Shown here in pieces: positions 41,641-52,677 of a stretch of 64,000 nt of DNA; position 1 is the stretch's first letter, and each line of letters begins with the position of its first letter. The stretch is from Coturnix japonica (Eukaryota; Chordata; Aves; Galliformes; Phasianidae). The stretch lies in contig NC_029519.1 in the NCBI RefSeq assembly GCF_001577835.2, positions 40,592,512-40,656,511 of the forward strand. The letters are read 5' to 3'. Both the position numbers and the translations under genes were made by a program. The notes beneath the pieces are model-generated. The model was not told the DNA's origin. It did not search any database and saw nothing but the letters and a program-made list of their open reading frames with translations.

Positions 41641-42244
41641 CACATCTGCATCTTGGTGCTTCTGGAAGGCAGAGTTCTTCCTGAAGCCCCTGAATGCAGA
41701 CACAGGCTCCCACCTGCAGGTGGAAATTTTCACTTGAGCATTAGGTAGCATGGGATATGCCCAGAGAAACACACATAGATGCTACTCAGTAGCTGCTTCA
41801 AAAGGGCAGCCCCCCGGGATGTGGTGTGGCCCCAGGGGGCTGTTTCTGGCTGACAACTGGTGTTTCGACCTGCTGGGACATGGCAGCATTTCTGAGCACT
41901 ATTGCCAGAGCTGGAGGGTTGTTTTGCAAGAGCTGAGGAATAACATCCATGTTTTGCAGTAATTCACAAACAGGACGTGAAGTGACACTTACTAAAGAGC
42001 TTAATTTTATGCAAGATCAGCTGGTGCACAGATGTAGTAAATTTAGCACTCGTCTCATGTCCCTCATTATGTGGTTATTCATCCTGTAAATTGTTTTGCC
42101 CAGCTGAGAAATTCCTGTGCCTTGGCAGGAGGCTGTGCTCCTTGTTCTCCCAGCGATAAGGAACAAGCAAAGCAAAAAGGGGACTTTCACCGTTTCCACT
42201 TCCTACACTGAAATTCCTACAAATGCTGGAGAACAGGGGAACAG

Positions 42245-42475
42245 CAGAATCATAGAAAACATAAGGTTGGAGAAGATCTCTAAGGTCATCCAGTTCAACC
42301 ACCAACCCATCCCCACCATGCCCACTGCCCACATCCCTCAGTGCCACATCCACACAGCTCTTGAACACTTCCAGGGACGGTGGGTCCACCACCTCCCTGG
42401 GCAGCCTGTACCAGTGCCTCAGCACTCCTTCTCAGATGCAATTGCTCCTAATATCCAACCTGATCTTCTTCGGAG
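42245..42475 (-). repeat. CR1 LINE 3' fragment, antisense
   Basis: CAGAATCATAGAAAACATAA, then GGTCATCCAGTTCAACCACC, GCTCTTGAACACTTCCAGGG and TAATATCCAACCTGATCTTC. A well-preserved CR1 3' region. Confidence 0.93.
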
Positions 42476-43244
42476 CTTGGTTCATTGCATTTGGACAAGA
42501 AGGAGTGCACCAGATTTTGACTTCTGGGGCTATTGGGGCTTGTAATATGTAATCTGTTGTAGCTAAGAGATGCTTTCCCTTTGATGTTCTGTTAAATCCT
42601 GAGCTCTTGTCAAGGGAACTTGTCCTACAGTAGAGCCAAACCCATGCCAGCCCAGTGTGCTTTTGGCCATCCTGCAGCCATCAGCACTCTGGGTGCAGGT
42701 CATCCTAGCTCTGGTATTTGCCATGGATCCCACTTAGTACACATGGGGCTGAGCAATTCCAGCTGTGTTCTGGGACGACAGAGCAGCATCCTCAAGAGAG
42801 AGCATTGAATGGAAGTCAGCCTCACATACAGATTTGCAGAAGACTGCTTTTTGCACAAAGCTTTGCAAAAAGCATGGTGACTAGTTGTTTCCCAATCCCC
42901 TGCCATCTCAGCATCCCCATTTCCTATTCCCATGGCAAAATTTCCTCCTCCAAGAAGAGGCCACACAAATGGAAAGATCTTCATGCTTAGAGCAAGTGTG
43001 GAAAGAACAACGTCGCCTTGTTCTACCTTGCGAAATCACTGGAAAGTCACCCGACTACTGTGACACAGAGGCAGCAGAACAGCTTGCAGCCCTTTTTGCA
43101 CCTTTTGCACCCTTCATGAACCCTGCAGTTACATTTCCATGTGCTCAAGCAGAAGTGAGCCCCAAAAATCTTGCTTCCAGCCCCAGAGGCAAGTGTTTGA
43201 TAGGGCACCCTGTCTCTGGCAAGGGCTGGTGCAGAACAGATACG

Positions 43245-44330
43245 TTACAATCATTAAAGTTGGAAAGACCACCAAGATTATCTAGTCCAATTGTCAGCCC
43301 ATTCACACCATGCCCACTAACCATGACCTATCTTCCCTCTTCTTGAACATCTCCAGAGATGGTGACTCCATCACCTCCCTGGGAAGCCTGTGCCAATGTC
43401 TCGCCACTCTTTCTAAGAATAAATGTTTCCTGATATCCAACCTGAACATCTCCTCGTGCAACTTGAGGTCATTCCCACTCATCGTGTTGCTGATACCTCG
43501 GAGAAGATGATGACTCCCACCATGCTACCACCTTCATTCAGACAGCTACAGAGAGCTATAAGGTCTCCTCTCTGAGGCTCCTCCAGACGGAATAATCCCA
43601 TTTATCTCAGCTGCTCCCCGTAAGACCCTTATGTGCTCCAAAACCTGTACAGTTCCATTGCCTTTCTCTAAATACATTCCACGGCCTCAGTGTATTTCTT
43701 GTAGTGAGAAGCCCACAACTGAACGGAGTACTCAAGATGCATCTTAACCAGAACTTAGCCCAGAGAGACAATCACCTCCCTGCTCCTGCTGGCTGCACTA
43801 TTTCTAACACAAGCCAGGGTGCTGCTGGCCTTCTTGGCCACCTGGGCACACTGCTGGTTCGTGTTCAGTTAAGCACAGACCAACACATGCAGAACCTTTT
43901 CATCCATGCAGATCTCCAGTCTCTCTGCCCCAATCCCATAGTAATATATGGGGTTACTGTGACCAAAACACAGCACACAGCACTTGTTCTTGTTGAAGCT
44001 CATACAATTGACTTCAACTCATTGATCCTGCCTGTTCAGATCCCTCCAGAGGTCCTTTCTACCTTCAGGCAGATCAGCTCTTCCTTCCCAACTTGGTATC
44101 ATCTGCAGTCCCTCAGGGATAATTTGTCTGACTGTTAAAAACAGAAGTAAAGAAGGCACTGAGAACCTCAGTCTTTCATCCTCAGTGATATTATGGTCCC
44201 CACTACATCCAATAAAAGTGGGAGAGACTCACTGACCTCCTTCTTGCTGTTAATATGTATTCGTACAACCACTTTTCTTTAACAGTAGTGGCCAGATGAA
44301 GTTCTTTCCTGGCTTTTACCTTTTTAATTT
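43245..44330 (-). repeat. Long CR1 LINE fragment, antisense
   Basis: The largest CR1 piece in the window. It starts at ATCATTAAAGTTGGAAAGAC (3' end), continues through the usual 3' region and into more internal sequence (GTGCTGCTGGCCTTCTTGGC, CACAGCACTTGTTCTTGTTG, CTTGGTATCATCTGCAGTCC). From about 44130 the match changes to another stretch also seen in avian CR1-like copies (AAGAAGGCACTGAGAACCTC), so an internal deletion or a second element is likely. No intact open frame. Confidence 0.85.
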
Positions 44331-44977
44331 GACTTGGAGCAGCGCTAGGCAGGATAGCAGCCCACACACCTGCGGCTGCCTGCACACAGGGCCTCTTGTC
44401 TGAAGCCTGCTCCTACAGCTCCAGGAAGGCTGAGATATAGCACAGTGCTGCTGGGATGAGCTGTGACCCCGCCACTCGACCTGAACACAGACCCAGCCAT
44501 GGCTGCACACCACAAACCACCTTGCTTTTGTACAAGTTTCATGTTTTTTTGTGAGCGGTTTTCATGACTTCTGCTTCAAGACTGGAGGGGGAAGGATGCA
44601 GCCCTGAGTCAGCATGAAAACAAATATCTCCACTGGCTGCTGCGTGCCTTGAGTGGGAGGAAAAACCCAGCCGTGGGCATGGCAGGGGGAAATTAGAGAG
44701 CTGGGCACCTGGTCTGGGGAGGAAGCAGCCTGATCTGATTTTGTGGGGGAACCAAACACCAGCAGATTGCATTGAGGCACAGGAAAGTGGCACAGCATGG
44801 CTGACAGCATGGCAGCACTGATGCTTTGAGTCCTGGTCCCCTTCTGTGCCTCTCAGCGCCTTTGGAAAGGAGGGTGTTTTGGAGAAGGAAAGAAGATAAT
44901 CACATCCAGATTTAGGAAATTACATTTTGCACATAATTCATAGTGGCTACCTAGAAAGATTGTTGGTTGAGTTTGCA

Positions 44978-45417
44978 GCTATAAATTTGGCAGAGTAAAT
45001 GGCAAACTGTGGTTGGCATATAGATGCAAAGGAGGAAGTGAACTGTAGCTATACATTAACTAGAGGGAAGGAGAGCCTAAGAAATTTGGTTAATGAGCAG
45101 GCTGGAAAACAAACAGCAAGAAGGGGCAGCCAGCTCTGCAGACACATACATGACATCAGGGATTTGCATTTGGAACACTGGGGTCAATAAATAACAATCC
45201 AGAGCTGCAGGTCACTTACTGAGCCTTGCTTATCACCATGAAGTCAGATGACTTCTCCTCATCCATGGAAAATGTGAGCATAGAGGATGACACACAGTTT
45301 TGGGAAGAAACTTCCATTCTGTATGGAGAAACCCCATCTGCTAGGCCCAAAATAGCTGATGTTGAAACATGGCTTAAGCTGCAGCCAGGCAATCAACCAG
45401 GCAGCAGGAGGTAGGGC
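44978..45417 (+). other. TATA-like box with a 58-codon open frame, unassigned
   Basis: CTATAAATTTGG near 44980 precedes an open frame from ATG at 45238 (context TCACCATGA) to a TAG ending at 45414. The product starts MKSDDFSSSMENVSIEDDTQ and is Asp/Glu/Ser-rich at its start. An AATAAA occurs between the two near 45187. I do not recognise the protein. It may be a chance frame, an exon of an unknown gene or part of an old repeat. Confidence 0.25.
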
Positions 45418-45539
45418 TGGGTTGGGAGCCAGGTGATAGCTGTAGGTAGGTACGACACAGGATCTCCAGGGTAGTGGTCATGGCCCCAAGCTGTCAGAGC
45501 TCAAGGAGATTTTGGTCAGTGCCATCAGATACAGGGTTT

Positions 45540-45632
45540 AGATTTTGGGTGGTGCTGTGTGTAGCCAGGAACTGGACTCATTGGTACTTATTGATCCATG
45601 TCAATTCAGGATATTCTGTGGTTCTATTCCTG
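45540..45632 (+). repeat. CR1 LINE 3' tail
   Basis: GGAACTGGACTCATTGGTAC followed by GATCCATGTCAATTCAGGAT and a worn octamer end TGTGGTTCTATT. Diverged, sense orientation. Confidence 0.72.
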
Positions 45633-46024
45633 TAGCACTGATGTGCTGGGTCACAGGCACAGGTATAGAAACACACACACACAGAGTTAATGTGTGACAT
45701 CCCCCTCACTGCACCTAATGAAATTCTGGAGATCTGAGTCATACAGAAGTAATAAAGTAAATGGAAAAAACCAACACTCTGGATGTGCGCGATGCCAGAA
45801 ATCCTAATGCAAATAACCTGAACTCCCTGCTTGAGGCTTGACATGGGAAGAGGAGGGCTGGATAACTTAGAATTTCCATCAAGGGTAAATACAACTAAAG
45901 CCACGTAGCTTCCTGGCAACTATCACAGGAAGATGTTCAAACTTTCATTCTACCTGACATCTACTTAGTGTGATATTAAGAGTTTCAAATCAGTTTTAGC
46001 ACAGGTCATTTAGATTGGATGTCA

Positions 46025-46235
46025 GGATGAAATTTTTTATACTAAGGGTGATGAGGCGGTGACACAGGTTGTCCAGAGGGTTGGTGGATGTCCCATCTCC
46101 AGATACATTCAGAGTCAGGCTGGATGGGGCTCTGAGCACATGATGGATCTGTAGGTGTCCCTGTTGACTGCAGGGGAGTCAGACTAGGTGGCCTTTAAGG
46201 GTCCTTTCTGACACAAACTTTTCTGTGTTAATGTT
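46025..46235 (+). repeat. CR1 LINE 3' fragment
   Basis: GGTGATGAGGCGGTGACACA, CAGGCTGGATGGGGCTCTGA, ACTAGGTGGCCTTTAAGGGT, then CCTTTCTGACACAAACTTTT. Sense orientation, about 210 bases. Confidence 0.9.
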
Positions 46236-46537
46236 CATTTTGTCCCTGCATGGGCCCACTTTTGCATTGTTGCTGCACGGGATAAACTGGTCCTTGCTGA
46301 TCATTCTCTTACCAGTCCCAGGAAAGGTTTAAAAAAGGATCACTGGTGCCACATCACTTTGCTCATCAATTGTCAAATCCTGGCTCAGCACCGCCTACAC
46401 ATCAGACATGGCAATGATGCCTGAGAGAAGCTCAAATCTCACCCCTAACCCACAGCTATGCCCATGTTTCTCTTAATGATTTCCCATCAGCTACTACTCT
46501 CCAGGAAATCTTGATCTGCACAGAACCTGCCCTAACT

Positions 46538-46575
46538 AGTGCGGGAGGAGGCGGGGGTGGAGGGGGGGGAAATGG
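46538..46575 (+). repeat. G-run, quadruplex-capable
   Basis: GCGGGAGGAGGCGGGGGTGG followed by a run of eight G and GGAAATGGGG. Several runs of three or more G lie close together. Not in a gene. Confidence 0.6.
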
Positions 46576-47279
46576 GGCTTTCCAATGCAAACAGCAGGCG
46601 GTTGGCTTGTTTGTGTTATTCTTTCGGTGCAGTAATCTCTTGCAGGACAGTCTAGGAAAGCAGAGGAGAAACATGTCTTCTGTGAAATGTAATTAACATG
46701 GTGATCTTCCTGTCACAAGGTATAATTGCAAATAGAACCCAAAGCACAAGAATGGGGCTATTTTGAGCTATGGGTTGTACATTTCAAAACACTGCAATGG
46801 GTTTGGTCTGTAACACTGAAGAAGGACAGACGTCTCTTTGCCTTCCTGTTTAGGGCAGCGGTCTAGGATGGGCTGCCACAACCTATAATGACAGCTGGCC
46901 TGCTGCTCCTTTCTCCCTGTCTATAAATGCAGTTCTCCAAAGAGTAAACATATGCTGCAACATGCGCGTGCTTGTGAGCCTCTGCTGGACATGACAAACC
47001 CCGTTCTGATCTCAGGTAGTTGTAAAACCCGCATGCAAACACTGCTCCCCACAGCCCTCACATATACGTGTCTGCATGCTCGGCAATGTGGGATGTTCCA
47101 GCAGGATTCTAGAAAACTCAGCCCACAGAGCTGAAAAAACATCCGCCACTTCCTACCCTGTTCCCTGTAGGTGCTACAGACATTACAGCTGAATCCCCTG
47201 ATGTGTATTTCTCACGTCCAGGAACCTTTCCGGGAGGAGGCTTTTGCTGAGGATGATGCAGACCAATCTGTGGTATGGG

Positions 47280-47690
47280 GAGAAAAGAGATGGCAAAATT
47301 ACCCCCAGATATTCCTGGGGTGATGGGAGGACTGGGGCGAAACCAGAAGCAATGGTGGTGGGAAGAGGGTGGAGGGACATGGGTGGCAGTGGTGACAGTA
47401 ATGATGATGGGACATGGAGTGTTGGTGGGAGGATCTGGGGTGCTAGTGGGACTCAGGTGCTGGTGGTGGTGGGATATGGGGTGGGTTCTTGAGCAGTGGT
47501 GGTTGGACCAGGGAGATGACTGTAAGATCTAAGGTGATAACGGGACCCAAGTGACGGCTGGACAGGGGCTGGAACTTTGGAGCAGTGGTGGTGGTGGTGG
47601 TACATGCGATAGAACTTGGAGAGGTGGTGGTAGAACTACAGTGGTGGTGAGAAAGCTGGGTAGTGGAGGAAACCTAGGGTAATAGTGGCC
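47280..47690 (+). repeat. GGTGG-rich degenerate minisatellite
   Basis: About 400 bases dominated by GGTGG, GGTGGTGG and GGGAGGAY words, for example a run of TGGTGG units at about 47585-47600, with a recurring GGACYMRGGTG spacer. The frames seen across it are simple-sequence artefacts. Confidence 0.6.
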
Positions 47691-48294
47691 CCACCTGCTG
47701 CTCATTCCTACTCTGTAAGCCATCGCACTGCAGATCTCCAGACTGGGCTTGCAAACAGGCTGGTGGCCTGGTATTCCTGACAAGGAATAGCTGCTGCACT
47801 TCCAAAAAGCAGGGAAGGGAGTTCCTGGGTGCTAAATAGCTGTGGGGCAGGGCAGTCCTAGGGAACATTTGAGCTCCTTTTGTGTGTGTTGCCTTGTTGT
47901 GTGTGTGTGTTGCCTTGGGAAGGAGTGACACCTGACAAAACTGGATGCTTTTGTTGTTGGGGCTGCAGCCAAAAACCACCGCACTTCATGAGGAAGGTGC
48001 TGAGATGCTGAACATCAGTAGCAGTCATTACGGCTTCTGCAGAGTACTGCTGTGGGGATGCTAGGCTTCCCTTCTGCACTGGACGGGACAAGAAACCCTA
48101 CAGCTCTGCTCCTAACGCCACCTGGTGACAGCTCCCAGCTCAGGGACAACGCTGGGACCAGCGATGGAGTGCGTTACAGCTTCCATAAACCAGGGCTTAC
48201 CCCAGCATCTGCAGCTCCACTGAGCCAGAGAGCACGTTGTGCCAATGGCAATCGTACTCTGCTGGAACGCCCCGGTAAGCAGCCTTTCCTCGGG

Positions 48295-48352
48295 AAACTT
48301 GGAAGTATTGGAAGGGTTCCTTCCAAGTCAAACAGTTCTATGATTCTATGAA
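48295..48352 (+). repeat. Short CR1 3' tail
   Basis: GGAAGGGTTCCTTCCAAGTC then AAACAGTTCTATGATTCTAT, the last bases of a CR1 element. It lies about 180 bases past the MEPE poly(A) signal. Confidence 0.88.
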
Positions 48353-48531
48353 ACTCCGCTGTGTGCTTTTATCCCATTCCTAGATGGTGCGAAAGCTGCG
48401 GAGCGTTCCCCCACCCAAAGGTTTCCCCACTAGATGGTGCCCAACGCTCATTGGTGGCCATAGCCCGCATGCGGATGTGCTCGGGCTGGGGATAGAATTA
48501 GGCAAACGCCAGTGATAGTGACAGAAATGCC

Positions 48532-48537
48532 TTTATT
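48532..48537 (-). terminator. Poly(A) signal of MEPE
   Basis: AATAAA on the minus strand, about 120 bases after the MEPE stop codon. It gives a short 3' UTR. Confidence 0.8.
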
Positions 48538-48654
48538 TCTTCAGAAGCACGGTGAGGCTGGAGGGCTTTTCTCCCCACATCTTTCCTCGGGAACAATGCT
48601 ACCCTACGCCGCCGAGAGGGTGCTGCGTCACCCTGATGCTTTTGAGGGCACTCC

Positions 48655-51600
48655 TCAGAAGGACCTTCGGCGGTGGGGATACCCCCTGACCTCGCCATCC
48701 TCCTCACCGCTGTTACTGCGGCTGCCCCACTGCCCCTCAGAAGACTGGCTGCTGTCGGCGCTCCAGGAGTCAGCTTGGGCTGCAAGGGGCTGCAGGGGGC
48801 CACCCACCCCACTGAGGCCATACAGGGCTCGCTCATGCAGACGCAGCCGGTCGGCTTGCCTCACCTGCTCCACCTGCCTGGAGCGCTCCAGTTCTGCCAG
48901 GCTCCCCATCCTCTGCCCTCCATGCAGGTGGGAAAAGCTTCCTGCCACCATGCTGCCCCTGGTGTGCTGGGTCTGGGGGCTGGTGCTGCCCCACACCCAG
49001 GGATCCCTTGGCACATCAGTGGACTTTCCCATGGCATCCCTTTTGTCCCCATTATATACTCTGCTGGGGGCTGGCCTGGCCACCCGTATCACTCCAGGTG
49101 CTGGTGCTGCCCCTGGCCAAACCCTGGCCCGGTGGCCCTCTGGGGCCACAATTCCCCCTGCCGTGCTGGGTGCTGGTGCCACCTCTGGTCTCGCTGCTTG
49201 TCCCAGCCTGGCTGACCCTGGTTGCATCCTGGCTGACCCTGGTTGCATCCTGGCCCTCTGCCTCTCTGGGGTCACTGTTTCCCTCTCCATACTATGTACT
49301 GGTGCTACTCCTTGCTGAGCCCTGCTCCTATGCCTCTCTGGGGCTTCAGTCTCCATCGTGCTGGGTGCTGATGACACCCCTGGCTGGGTCCTGGCCCCGT
49401 GCCCCTCAGGGACCACCATTCCTCCCTCTACATCAGGTGCTGGTGCCACCTCTTGCTGGATCCTAGCCCTCTGTCTCTTTGGACCTGCTGTTCCCACCTC
49501 CCTGCTCCCTTCTTGCCCTGCAGTGGCCACCTGGCTCCCTTTCTCAGGTGGTGTGCTCACAGCAGTGCTACAGTCCCCCATAGTCAGCCCTGAGGAGGCT
49601 GTGCCTCTGGCACCCTGAGTTGTCATGGTGGCTGGGAGGCTATGCTTCCCCACTGGTCTCTGCCCACTTCTCCCCTTTCCACTTTGGCTGCCGGCTGCTG
49701 TGGTGACAGTGGCCTCACCATCAGTGCTCTCCTGAGGGCTAGGGGCCTCCAGCTCTTGTCCGCTGTGGTTGGCAGTGGCACCGTCCCCACTGTTTCCTGC
49801 AGAAGGGTGGTCCCCAGGCCTGCTGGTGGCACTGTCCCCATGATGCACGGTGACCATGGAGGTTGATTCCTCAGGGTATCCCTGAGGCCTGGCATTCACC
49901 GCCGCAGGGATGACATTGGCCTCGCTGGTAGCACCAGTGCTACCCGCACTGCCGTCATTCTCACCCACTTGGATGTTGGCTCTTCCAATGAAAATCTGCA
50001 CCTCATCCTTCGGAGAGACATGTGTTTCACCGTCCTGCCCCCGGGTGATGGTGGCAGCATCCACGTAGGGGATGTATGCAAACTCGCCTATGTCTTCCGC
50101 ATCCACATGGACATCCTCCTTCTTGGTGACAGAGGTGATGGCAGAGTCTCCTGTCACCATGGTGCCTGCTTGCCCTTGGTCAGGCACAGTGGCATGGCTG
50201 CTGCCCTCACCCCCAGCCCCTTCGGAATCGGTGGCCCTCTCCCTCCCTGCTGTCACAGCCCCATCCCCTGGTGTAACACCGTTACCACCATTGCCATCTC
50301 CATGAGGTTCACCAGGGCGGGTGCTCTGGGGGAGGCCATCTTCACCATTGATGATCTCCCCCAGCAACATTGAACCCATGTCACCGCTGCCTTCCATGCT
50401 GGTTGAGGTGGGATACACACTGATGCTGTCACCAGTACTGGGGCGCAGAGCACGGCCTCCCACTTTGCTTACTGGAGTGATGTGGCTGTGGGGCTTGGGG
50501 CTGTCCTTGTCCTCTGGCACATGGCTGCTTCCAACACCTTGTCCTAGGGTCTCCCCGTCCACCTTACCCAGCCAGCGGCCATGGATTGTGCCCTGGTGGT
50601 CACCTTCTTCTTTCTATAGGGGGATAGGGAGGGTGGGCACAAGGCAGCAGGAACACCCCAGGGTCCCGTGCTGTGCCCCCATCCTGCTCACCTTCACCTG
50701 TGTCTGGTTTCTCCTCATGAAGGAGTGCATAAACTTGAAGACGAAGAAGCCATGATTGGTGTTGCAACCTTTCAGCAGTATCTTGGGTGAAAAAGAAAAT
50801 AATTAATTATCTCCTCTCATCCCATCACTTATGTGTGCCCTGACCCCCACGTCTCCATCCCATGGCACTCAAGTCTTGCTTCTCTCCTTTTTCACACCCA
50901 TTTTAGTGGGATGTGACCTACCTGGTGCTGTCCAGGGCAGTTTCCTCTTGCCCTGGCTGAAGGCGGCACCTGCAGGCAGGAAAGTATCAGTATTAGATGA
51001 GTATTCAATGGGGTGATCAATGAAGTAATCAGTGGGGTATATAATGGGGTATCCCAATATGTTAACTGATGTGTTAGCTAATAGAGTATTAGATGGGGTA
51101 TTTGATAGGTAGTTAAAAGGGTAGTTGATAGAGAAGCTACTGGGATATGTAATGGTTTACTTGATAGGTTAGTTAATGGGGCTGTCAATGGAGCAGTCAA
51201 TGAGATATTTGATGGGGATAATTAAGGGAGTATTTGGTGGGGTAGTTTGTGGGGTATTTGATGGGGTTATTGATTGGAGTATAGTTTTTTGGTGGAGTAG
51301 CCAATGAGATATTTGATGGGGGTGCTCAATGGGTTATTGAATTGGATAGCTAATAGGATATTTGATGGAATATTCCATGGGATGTTATATGGGGTATTTG
51401 ACTGAGTAGTTAATGAGGTAGCTGGAGTACTAGATGAGATATTCTGTGGAGTATTAGATGGGATATTGAATGGAGTATTCATTGGGATAGTTAATAAAGT
51501 AGTTAACGGGATAATTAATGGCATGTTGGATGGCATATATGATGGGACTGTTAATGGGGTAGATAATGGAACATTTTACCAAGTAACTGATGGGGTATTA

Positions 51601-51874
51601 GATGGGATATTGGATGAACTATTCAATGGGATAGTTAATAGAGTAGTTAATGGGGTGTTCAATGGGATAGTTAATAGGGTAGTTAATGGGGTGTTCAATG
51701 GGATAGTTATAGGGGTATTGGACAGAGTAGTTGATGGAGCAGTTAGTGGGGCATTAGATGGCCTATTCAATGGGGCATTGGAAGGGGCATTCCCGGAGGC
51801 AGTGCTATACTCACGGGTGTGGGCAGCACGGTGCCCAGCAGGCAGAGGCAGAGGCAGAAGAAGACTGCGCGCAT
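48655..51874 (-). CDS. MEPE: Ovocleidin-116 / avian MEPE, complete
   Basis: Secreted SIBLING proteoglycan core protein of eggshell and bone matrix; a calcium-binding organic component of the avian shell. Coding exons: 51874-51815 (signal peptide MRAVFFCLCLCLLGTVLPTP), 50969-50922, 50781-50692, 50613-48655. Lengths 60, 48, 90 and 1959 nt, all multiples of three; 718 residues. The protein follows chicken ovocleidin-116 through its length as I remember it (RARGNCPGQHQ, GCNTNHGFF, KKEEGDHQGTIHG, IFIGRANIQVGEND). The large exon holds imperfect repeats of the kind APERHRARxQPGVAPAPS. I find no RGD, but GSGD is present near the place of mammalian dentonin, and the C terminus lacks a mammalian-type Ser/Asp ASARM tail, ending in an Arg-rich YPHRRRSF. 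N-glycosylation motif NQT lies in exon 4. Confidence 0.95.
49208..49249 (-). repeat. 21-bp exact tandem duplication in the MEPE coding exon
   Basis: The unit CTGGCTGACCCTGGTTGCATC (plus strand) occurs twice in a row and encodes a doubled seven-residue block, MQPGSAR. It keeps the frame. Confidence 0.85.
50985..51800 (+). repeat. Degenerate ATT/GGG minisatellite filling a MEPE intron
   Basis: Nearly the whole 845-base intron between the signal-peptide exon and the next exon is built from words such as GGGATAGTTAATGGGGTA and GGTATTNGATGGGRTA. The clearest tandem pair is a 36-base unit at 51628-51663 and 51664-51699 with one mismatch. Period near 18, often doubled. Open frames on both strands here arise because the period is a multiple of three. 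Confidence 0.85.
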
Positions 51875-51951
51875 CCTGGCTGGCTCCTGGGGGCACAGCA
51901 TGACCCGCTGTGAGGCGCAGCCCTGTGGTGAAGCCTGGGGGAGGGGGTTAC

Positions 51952-51985
51952 CTGTGCTGCTTGGAGCCCAGTTCCACAGGCGATG
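51952..51985 (-). other. MEPE non-coding exon 1 (approximate 5' end)
   Basis: The minus strand has a donor ACAG/GTAACC, so exon 1 ends at 51952. The following short intron ends in CCCCAG just before GAGCCAGCCAGG and the ATG at 51874. The 5' end is inferred from the TATA-like box. Confidence 0.55.
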
Positions 51986-52008
51986 CTGGGGGCTCTGCAC
52001 CCTGAGCT

Positions 52009-52020
52009 GAAATTTAAAGT
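52009..52020 (-). promoter_or_regulatory. TATA-like box of MEPE
   Basis: Minus strand reads ACTTTAAATTTCAG, with TTTAAAT about 30 bases upstream of the inferred exon 1. It is the same core as at SPP1. Confidence 0.5.
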
Positions 52021-52606
52021 TGCCCAGGGGTGCCCAGAGCCAATCAGCTCCAGCCCAGGGCCATTTGTCAAGGTCCGCGGGTGCCGGGGGGGAGTAATTT
52101 CCATCTAAAAATGTGCCTGTGGTGGCAGGCAGCTATCAAATGTTCCACCTGGCCGCACAAACAGAAAGCATGATGTATAAATATCTGCACCGGGGCCACA
52201 ATTGCCTGATAATTAGTGCGGCGCCCAGCCAGCCCTGCTGCCGTGGGGACAGGGCCATGGGAATGCCAGGGCTGACGTGGGGACCAGGCCCTGATGTTGG
52301 CAGCCACCCCAGGGCCTTATCGGAGCATTTGTGGTTGTGGGGCTGGGCAGGGTGCAACATTGTGAGGTTATTGCCTGAGTATTGCCTTGCCTCCACCATT
52401 AGATGCTGCATTTATCCCACCATGCCCCGAAACACTTTTTGGGAAGGGACCACATTGAGGGGTCATCTTCCACTGGCTGGAAGAAGGCAATGTGCAAAGT
52501 CCACACCCCAAGCAAGTGTAACCCCACAGCTTGTAGGGATCCCCAAGACGCACACAACATATGGTCAGAAGCAAACCAAGCCTTGTGCATGAGCTCCACT
52601 TGTTGC

Positions 52607-52612
52607 TTTATT
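52607..52612 (-). terminator. Poly(A) signal of IBSP
   Basis: AATAAA on the minus strand about 65 bases after the IBSP stop. Only about 590 bases separate it from the MEPE TATA-like box downstream on the same strand. Confidence 0.8.
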
Positions 52613-52677
52613 GAGTTTCTGCGATACATGGATGACAGTACTCAGGCCAGGGCGGTGTTGTGCATTCCACCACTTAC

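Larger units (their letters stand above)
40164..48500. other. SPP1-MEPE intergenic region, CR1-rich
   Basis: About 8.3 kb without a recognisable gene. It holds at least eight CR1 fragments, a TATA-like box with a 58-codon frame near 45.0-45.4 kb, a G-run at 46.55 kb and a GGTGG-rich stretch at 47.28-47.69 kb. Each is listed separately. Elements that drive SPP1 or MEPE could lie here but cannot be named from sequence. Confidence 0.7.

Noticed and set aside
48512-49318. 268-codon plus-strand open frame
   Set aside because: It is antisense to the MEPE coding exon, whose repeats and high GC remove stops on the other strand. The minus-strand protein is a clear ovocleidin-116.
51466-51903. 145-codon plus-strand frame with NGVFNGIVNRVV repeats
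   Set aside because: Translation of the MEPE intron minisatellite, whose period is a multiple of three.
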